This document shows, piece by piece, positions 4,807 to 8,192 of a DNA stretch of 8,192 bases; the stretch's first letter is position 1; each line of letters opens with the position of its first letter. The DNA is taken from NCBI GenBank assembly GCA_030706265.1, contig JAUZOX010000098.1:1-8192 (forward strand), given 5' to 3'. Under the pieces are notes generated by a model. That model searched no databases. It had not been told where the DNA came from and was given only the letters and a program-made list of their open reading frames with translations. A program made the position numbers and the translations under genes. This DNA comes from Bacteroidota bacterium. Lineage in GTDB: Bacteria; Bacteroidota; Bacteroidia; Bacteroidales; Cfx3-03.

Positions 4807-6024
4807 GTGAGATTGCCTTTTTTTATAGCCCGTCGTTATTTGTTTGCGAAGAAGTCGCACAACATCATCAATGTGATTTCCGGCATCTCTGCCGCCGGTA
4901 TCATGATAGGGACGATGGCGCTGATCATCGTCCTCTCCGTCTTCAATGGTTTTGAACGCGTCATCGTTTCCCTGGTTAACACCTTTGATCCCGATATCAA
5001 GATCTCGCTGGTAGAAGGCAAGACTTTTCATGCCGGTGACATAGCAGCCGACAGGATCAAACGGTTGAACGGGGTGGTACGCTATACCGACGTGCTGGAG
5101 GAGAACGCACTGCTGCGTTACAACAACCGGCAATATTTTGCCACCATTAAGGGCGTCTCGCCCGATTACCAGGATAAAAGCGGACTCGATAGCATGTTGG
5201 TCGAAGGCTCCATGTCCCTTGAAAGTAAGGGAAACCCCTATGCCGTTATCGGACGCGGGGTGGCTTATTACCTGGGTGTCGACACCCATGACCTGAAGCA
5301 TCAGCTGGAAATCTATGTTCCCCGGCGCGGCACCGGTGCAGTCACTCCCGATCAGGCTTTCAATTCGGCTTCGCTTTTTACTTCAGGCATCTTTGCCATT
5401 CAGGACGACTTTGACTCTAAATATGTGTTGCTGCCTATCGACTTCACCCGCGACCTGCTCGAATACAACGACGAGGTTACGGCCGTAGAATTAGGCCTGG
5501 CCAAGGAGATGGACAACGAACAGATCCAACAGCAAATCCAACAGATCGTAGGCCCGCGCTTTAAGGTAGAGAACCGTTTTCAGCAGCAATCTACGTTGTA
5601 CCATTTGATGAAGTCTGAAAAACTGGCTGTCTTTTTCATCCTGGGCTTCATTCTGCTCATCGCCTCGTTCAATGTGATCGGTTCCCTCTCGATGCTGATC
5701 ATCGAGAAGAAAAAAGACATCAACATCCTGTGGAGCATGGGTGCGGATAGCCGGTTGATCCGACGCATATTTCTGGCCGAAGGATTACTGGTCACAACAC
5801 TGGGAGCTCTGTTGGGATTGATCCTTGGTGCAGCGATATGTTGGTTGCAGCAACGATTCGGACTGGTTAAACTTGAAGCCAGTGGTGGAACCTTCCTGAT
5901 CAAGGCTTATCCCGTTGCCATGGAGTGGTTCGACTTTGTCATGGTGTTTGTTACGGTATTCTTTATCGGTTTGGTTGCGGTCATCTTCCCGGTTCGGAAC
6001 ATTACTCCGGCGACAGAGCGTTAA
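4807..6024 (+). CDS. LolC/LolE-type FtsX-family ABC transporter permease
   Basis: The 405-residue inner-membrane protein has the LolC/E layout: one membrane helix near the N-terminus (about 20-46) after FFIARRYLFAKKSHN, a large periplasmic domain of MacB-PCD type (about 50-270), then an FtsX domain with three helices (about 273-297, 323-346 and 375-396). The cytoplasmic stretch EKKKDINILWSMGADSRLIR (300-319) between helices two and three is the coupling segment that contacts the ATPase in this family. In proteobacteria LolC/E with LolD release lipoproteins from the inner membrane to LolA; no LolD or LolA gene is in view, so substrate and partner are inferred only. The start is GTG at 4807: an in-frame TGA at 4795 excludes longer forms, and an ATG at 4794 is in another frame. 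It sits between rbfA and the ABC exporter. Confidence 0.85.
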   Translation: MRLPFFIARRYLFAKKSHNIINVISGISAAGIMIGTMALIIVLSVFNGFERVIVSLVNTFDPDIKISLVEGKTFHAGDIAADRIKRLNGVVRYTDVLEENALLRYNNRQYFATIKGVSPDYQDKSGLDSMLVEGSMSLESKGNPYAVIGRGVAYYLGVDTHDLKHQLEIYVPRRGTGAVTPDQAFNSASLFTSGIFAIQDDFDSKYVLLPIDFTRDLLEYNDEVTAVELGLAKEMDNEQIQQQIQQIVGPRFKVENRFQQQSTLYHLMKSEKLAVFFILGFILLIASFNVIGSLSMLIIEKKKDINILWSMGADSRLIRRIFLAEGLLVTTLGALLGLILGAAICWLQQRFGLVKLEASGGTFLIKAYPVAMEWFDFVMVFVTVFFIGLVAVIFPVRNITPATER

Positions 6025-6030
6025 AGGAGG
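6023..6030 (+). promoter_or_regulatory. Orphan Shine-Dalgarno-like sequence
   Basis: AAAGGAGG overlaps the permease stop codon but has no start codon at a usable distance; the exporter's ATG is 56 bases further on, with a TAA directly before it. CTCC (6005-6008) could pair with GGAG (6026-6029) ahead of the T run at 6035-6041, so it may instead be part of a weak terminator or attenuator hairpin. It could also be chance. Confidence 0.3.
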
Positions 6031-6085
6031 TCTATTTTTTTAGATATTTGCATTTCAAGATCATTCAATTACCAAATACGCATAA

Positions 6086-7921
6086 ATGAAAAAACTATGG
6101 AAGGTTCTACGCTTTGCAGTCCCCTATAAAGGGCACGCATTGCTGAACATCTTGTTTAATGTGGTCGGGGTGTTCTTCTCGTTGGCCTCCCTGTCGTTGT
6201 TTATTCCGGTTCTCCAAATCCTGTTCAAGCAGACGTCCAAGATGTTGGTGGCACCGCCCCCCATCACCCTGAATCCGTTGCCCTCTACGAAATTGTTAAC
6301 CGATAATTTCAATTACTTCATCAGCCGGCAGATCGATCTTTATGGAGAACAGACTGCGTTGCTCTACATCTGTGTTGCCATAGTGGCCCTCTTCTTCCTC
6401 AAAAACTTCTTCCGGTATATGGCCATGTTCTTTTTGGCGCCAGTGCGCAACGGTGTGGTGAAAGACATCCGCAACGATCTCTACCGCAAGATGCTTTATC
6501 TTCCCTTGGGATACTATTCCGATCAGCGCAAGGGAGACCTGATGGCCCGTCTGACCACCGATGTCCAGGAGGTGGAATGGAGTATCATGAGCACGCTGGA
6601 GATGCTGTTCCGCGAACCCATCACCATCATCGTCTACCTGGTCACCATGGTGGTGGTGAGTCCACGGCTGACCCTTTTTGTAATGGTTCTGCTTCCCATC
6701 AGCGGACTCATTATAGGTCAGATCGGCAAGAGCCTGAAACGCACTTCGGTCAAAGGGCAACGCAAGATGGGAGAACTCCTCTCTATCATCGAGGAGACCA
6801 TTTCCGGTCTTCGCATCATCAAGGCATTCAATGCCATTGGTTACTCCCGCAAGAAATTCGAAGAGCACAATACTGCATACTATCGTTTGATGAACCGATT
6901 GTACCGCAAGCGAGACCTAGCCTCTCCCCTGAGCGAGTTCCTGGGGGCCATCGTGATCACCGTCGTGCTCTGGTATGGGGGTAAGCTGGTCTTCAGCGCT
7001 TCCTCCTCGTTGCAAGCCTCGGTCTTTCTTTTCTACCTGGCCATCTTCTCCCAGCTTCTCAACCCCGCCAAAGCGATTGTCCAGTCTATCTATAACATTC
7101 AAAAGGGGGCTGCATCCGTCGACCGTATCGAATATGTCCTCAGTGCCGAAGAGACCATAACCCAGAAGGAAAATGCCATCCAACACCGGCAGTTCGAACA
7201 TCAGATCGAATACCGCAACGTCTCATTTCAGTATGAGAAGGATGAAGTATTGAAAAACATCAATCTCATTATACCCAAAGGGAAAACGGTTGCCCTGGTT
7301 GGAACTTCCGGTGGTGGCAAGTCCACCCTTGTCGATCTGTTGCCCAGATTCTATGACGTGGTAAACGGCGCTATCCTCATCGACGGCATTCCCATCACCG
7401 ACCTGGTCATCCGTGACCTGCGCGACCTGATGGGCATCGTCTCCCAGGAGACCATTCTCTTTAATGGTTCCCTTTACGAAAACATTGCCTTTGGACTCGA
7501 CAACATCAAACTCGAAGATGTGGTTGCAGCCGCCAAGGTAGCCAATGCCCATGAGTTCATCGAGAAGATGGATCAAGGCTATGACACCAACATCGGGGAC
7601 CGTGGCGTGAAGCTCTCGGGCGGACAACGCCAACGCATCAGCATTGCCCGTGCGGTTCTGAAAAACCCTCCTATCCTCATTCTTGACGAAGCTACTTCGG
7701 CCCTCGACACCGAAAGCGAGCGGTTGGTTCAGGATGCCCTTACCAACCTGATGAAGAACAGGACCTCCATCGTCATCGCCCACCGTCTCTCCACCATCCA
7801 GCATGCCGACGAAATCGTGGTAATGCAGCAAGGCGAGATCGTGGAAAGGGGTACTCATGCCGACCTGCTTGCAAACAACGGTGTTTACAAGAAACTCAAC
7901 GAGATGCAATCGTTGGTATAA
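6086..7921 (+). CDS. MsbA-type ABC exporter (fused membrane and ATPase domains)
   Basis: The 611-residue half-transporter carries a six-helix exporter membrane domain (about residues 15-340) and a C-terminal ATPase (about 374-608); it should act as a homodimer in the inner membrane. ATPase motifs are all intact: A-loop Y383, Walker A GTSGGGKST (406-414), Q-loop Q454, signature LSGGQ (510-514), Walker B ILILDE (530-535) with catalytic E535, and H-loop H566. The loop between the first two membrane helices is long (about 46-88) and proline-rich. The closest well-known relatives are MsbA lipid A flippases, but peptide and drug exporters share the same plan, so the substrate is an inference. An in-frame TAA at 6083-6085 fixes the ATG at 6086. 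There is no Shine-Dalgarno at the right distance. It is 61 bases after the permease and probably in its operon. Confidence 0.9.
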   Translation: MKKLWKVLRFAVPYKGHALLNILFNVVGVFFSLASLSLFIPVLQILFKQTSKMLVAPPPITLNPLPSTKLLTDNFNYFISRQIDLYGEQTALLYICVAIVALFFLKNFFRYMAMFFLAPVRNGVVKDIRNDLYRKMLYLPLGYYSDQRKGDLMARLTTDVQEVEWSIMSTLEMLFREPITIIVYLVTMVVVSPRLTLFVMVLLPISGLIIGQIGKSLKRTSVKGQRKMGELLSIIEETISGLRIIKAFNAIGYSRKKFEEHNTAYYRLMNRLYRKRDLASPLSEFLGAIVITVVLWYGGKLVFSASSSLQASVFLFYLAIFSQLLNPAKAIVQSIYNIQKGAASVDRIEYVLSAEETITQKENAIQHRQFEHQIEYRNVSFQYEKDEVLKNINLIIPKGKTVALVGTSGGGKSTLVDLLPRFYDVVNGAILIDGIPITDLVIRDLRDLMGIVSQETILFNGSLYENIAFGLDNIKLEDVVAAAKVANAHEFIEKMDQGYDTNIGDRGVKLSGGQRQRISIARAVLKNPPILILDEATSALDTESERLVQDALTNLMKNRTSIVIAHRLSTIQHADEIVVMQQGEIVERGTHADLLANNGVYKKLNEMQSLV

Positions 7922-7978
7922 AGTTCCGGGATTTAGGATTACTCATAAACCGGGCCATATTACTTAAATAATTTCATA

Positions 7979-8030
7979 GCCCTTAAACGAGCGCATGGGC
8001 GTTTTCATGCCGGTTAAACCTGTTAAGGGC
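7979..8030. repeat. Nested inverted repeat downstream of the ABC exporter
   Basis: GCCCTTAA (7979-7986) pairs with TTAAGGGC (8023-8030), and inside it GCATG (7993-7997) pairs with CATGC (8006-8010). The nested stems, 58 bases past the exporter stop, suggest a structured 3' UTR that could protect the operon's mRNA end. No T run follows, so it is not an intrinsic terminator. Confidence 0.45.
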
Positions 8031-8052
8031 GAATGATTTGATATTATTTTGA

Positions 8053-8088
8053 CCAAGGTGAAGAGCCGGTTCAATTCAATAACCTTGG
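8053..8088. repeat. 7-bp inverted repeat downstream of the ABC exporter
   Basis: CCAAGGT (8053-8059) and ACCTTGG (8082-8088) are perfect inverted copies around 22 bases. The long loop and missing T run leave its role open; it may add to the structured 3' end of the operon. Confidence 0.35.
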
Positions 8089-8121
8089 GATGTGGCATCA
8101 GAAAACGCGAATAAACTGTTT

Positions 8122-8159
8122 CAAAAAGAGGCTGTTCCGAAAGTCCGGAACAGCCTCTT
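8122..8159 (-). terminator. Strong intrinsic terminator, best oriented leftwards
   Basis: AAGAGGCTGTTCCG (8126-8139) and CGGAACAGCCTCTT (8146-8159) form a perfect 14-pair stem with a six-base loop. Read leftwards the stem runs into five Ts (complement of 8123-8127), whereas rightwards it is followed by GCG. It therefore most likely ends a minus-strand gene lying beyond the right edge, and may also serve, less well, as the end of the rbfA-permease-exporter transcript, which has no better terminator. Its GGCTG...CGAAAG...CAGCC core resembles the terminator at 499-531. Confidence 0.75.
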
Positions 8160-8192
8160 GCGTAATAATGGTCAGGTTTTATTCAATAACGG

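Noticed and set aside
4735..5301. A 188-codon minus-strand frame opposite the permease start
   Set aside because: It is antisense to the well-supported permease and the rbfA end and has no recognisable domain.
7223..7909. A long minus-strand frame opposite the ABC exporter ATPase domain
   Set aside because: The plus strand encodes every ATPase motif in order; the antisense frame is a by-product of that coding sequence.

Overview
The window looks like an ordinary stretch of a Bacteroidota chromosome, most likely order Bacteroidales; a Dysgonomonadaceae/Porphyromonadaceae-type anaerobe is a guess. The signs are: a small RRM protein of the Bacteroidota type, a QueA with the long C-terminal insertion common in that phylum, an RbfA with the typical Bacteroidales N-terminus, exact matches to the Bacteroidota -7 promoter box (TAnnTTTG) before two genes, and almost no Shine-Dalgarno sequences before start codons.

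Layout. 1-180 (+) is the C-terminal DNA-binding end of a Crp/Fnr-type regulator cut by the window edge. 181-747 has no gene: it holds a pair of 43-bp direct repeats, several inverted repeats, a bidirectional terminator (499-531) and a structured element (564-628) that folds best as minus-strand RNA. 748-1047 (-) is a 99-residue RRM RNA-binding protein. 1048-1421 has no gene and holds its likely promoter and inverted repeats. 1422-2420 (-) is a secreted GH43 glycosidase. 2614-3867 (-) is queA (queuosine tRNA modification), with an uncharacterised 83-residue protein just upstream (3893-4144, -) in a probable two-gene operon. From 4433 the genes point right: rbfA (ribosome maturation), a LolC/E-type FtsX permease with a GTG start, and an MsbA-type ABC exporter with fused membrane and ATPase domains. 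7922-8192 is non-coding, with hairpins and a strong terminator best oriented for a minus-strand gene arriving from the right.

Function. The two divergent blocks around 4145-4432 are housekeeping: tRNA modification on the left, ribosome maturation plus envelope transport on the right. The permease and the MsbA-like exporter both suggest envelope lipid or lipoprotein traffic, but no LolD-type ATPase is present for the permease, so a shared complex is not implied. The GH43 enzyme stands alone, with no SusC/SusD or sensor gene in view.

I found no defence system, mobile element, CRISPR array, tRNA or rRNA. The most interesting signals are non-coding: the structured RNA downstream of the RRM gene, the repeat cluster at 227-501, and the -7 box only four bases before the rbfA start codon, which predicts a leaderless mRNA.
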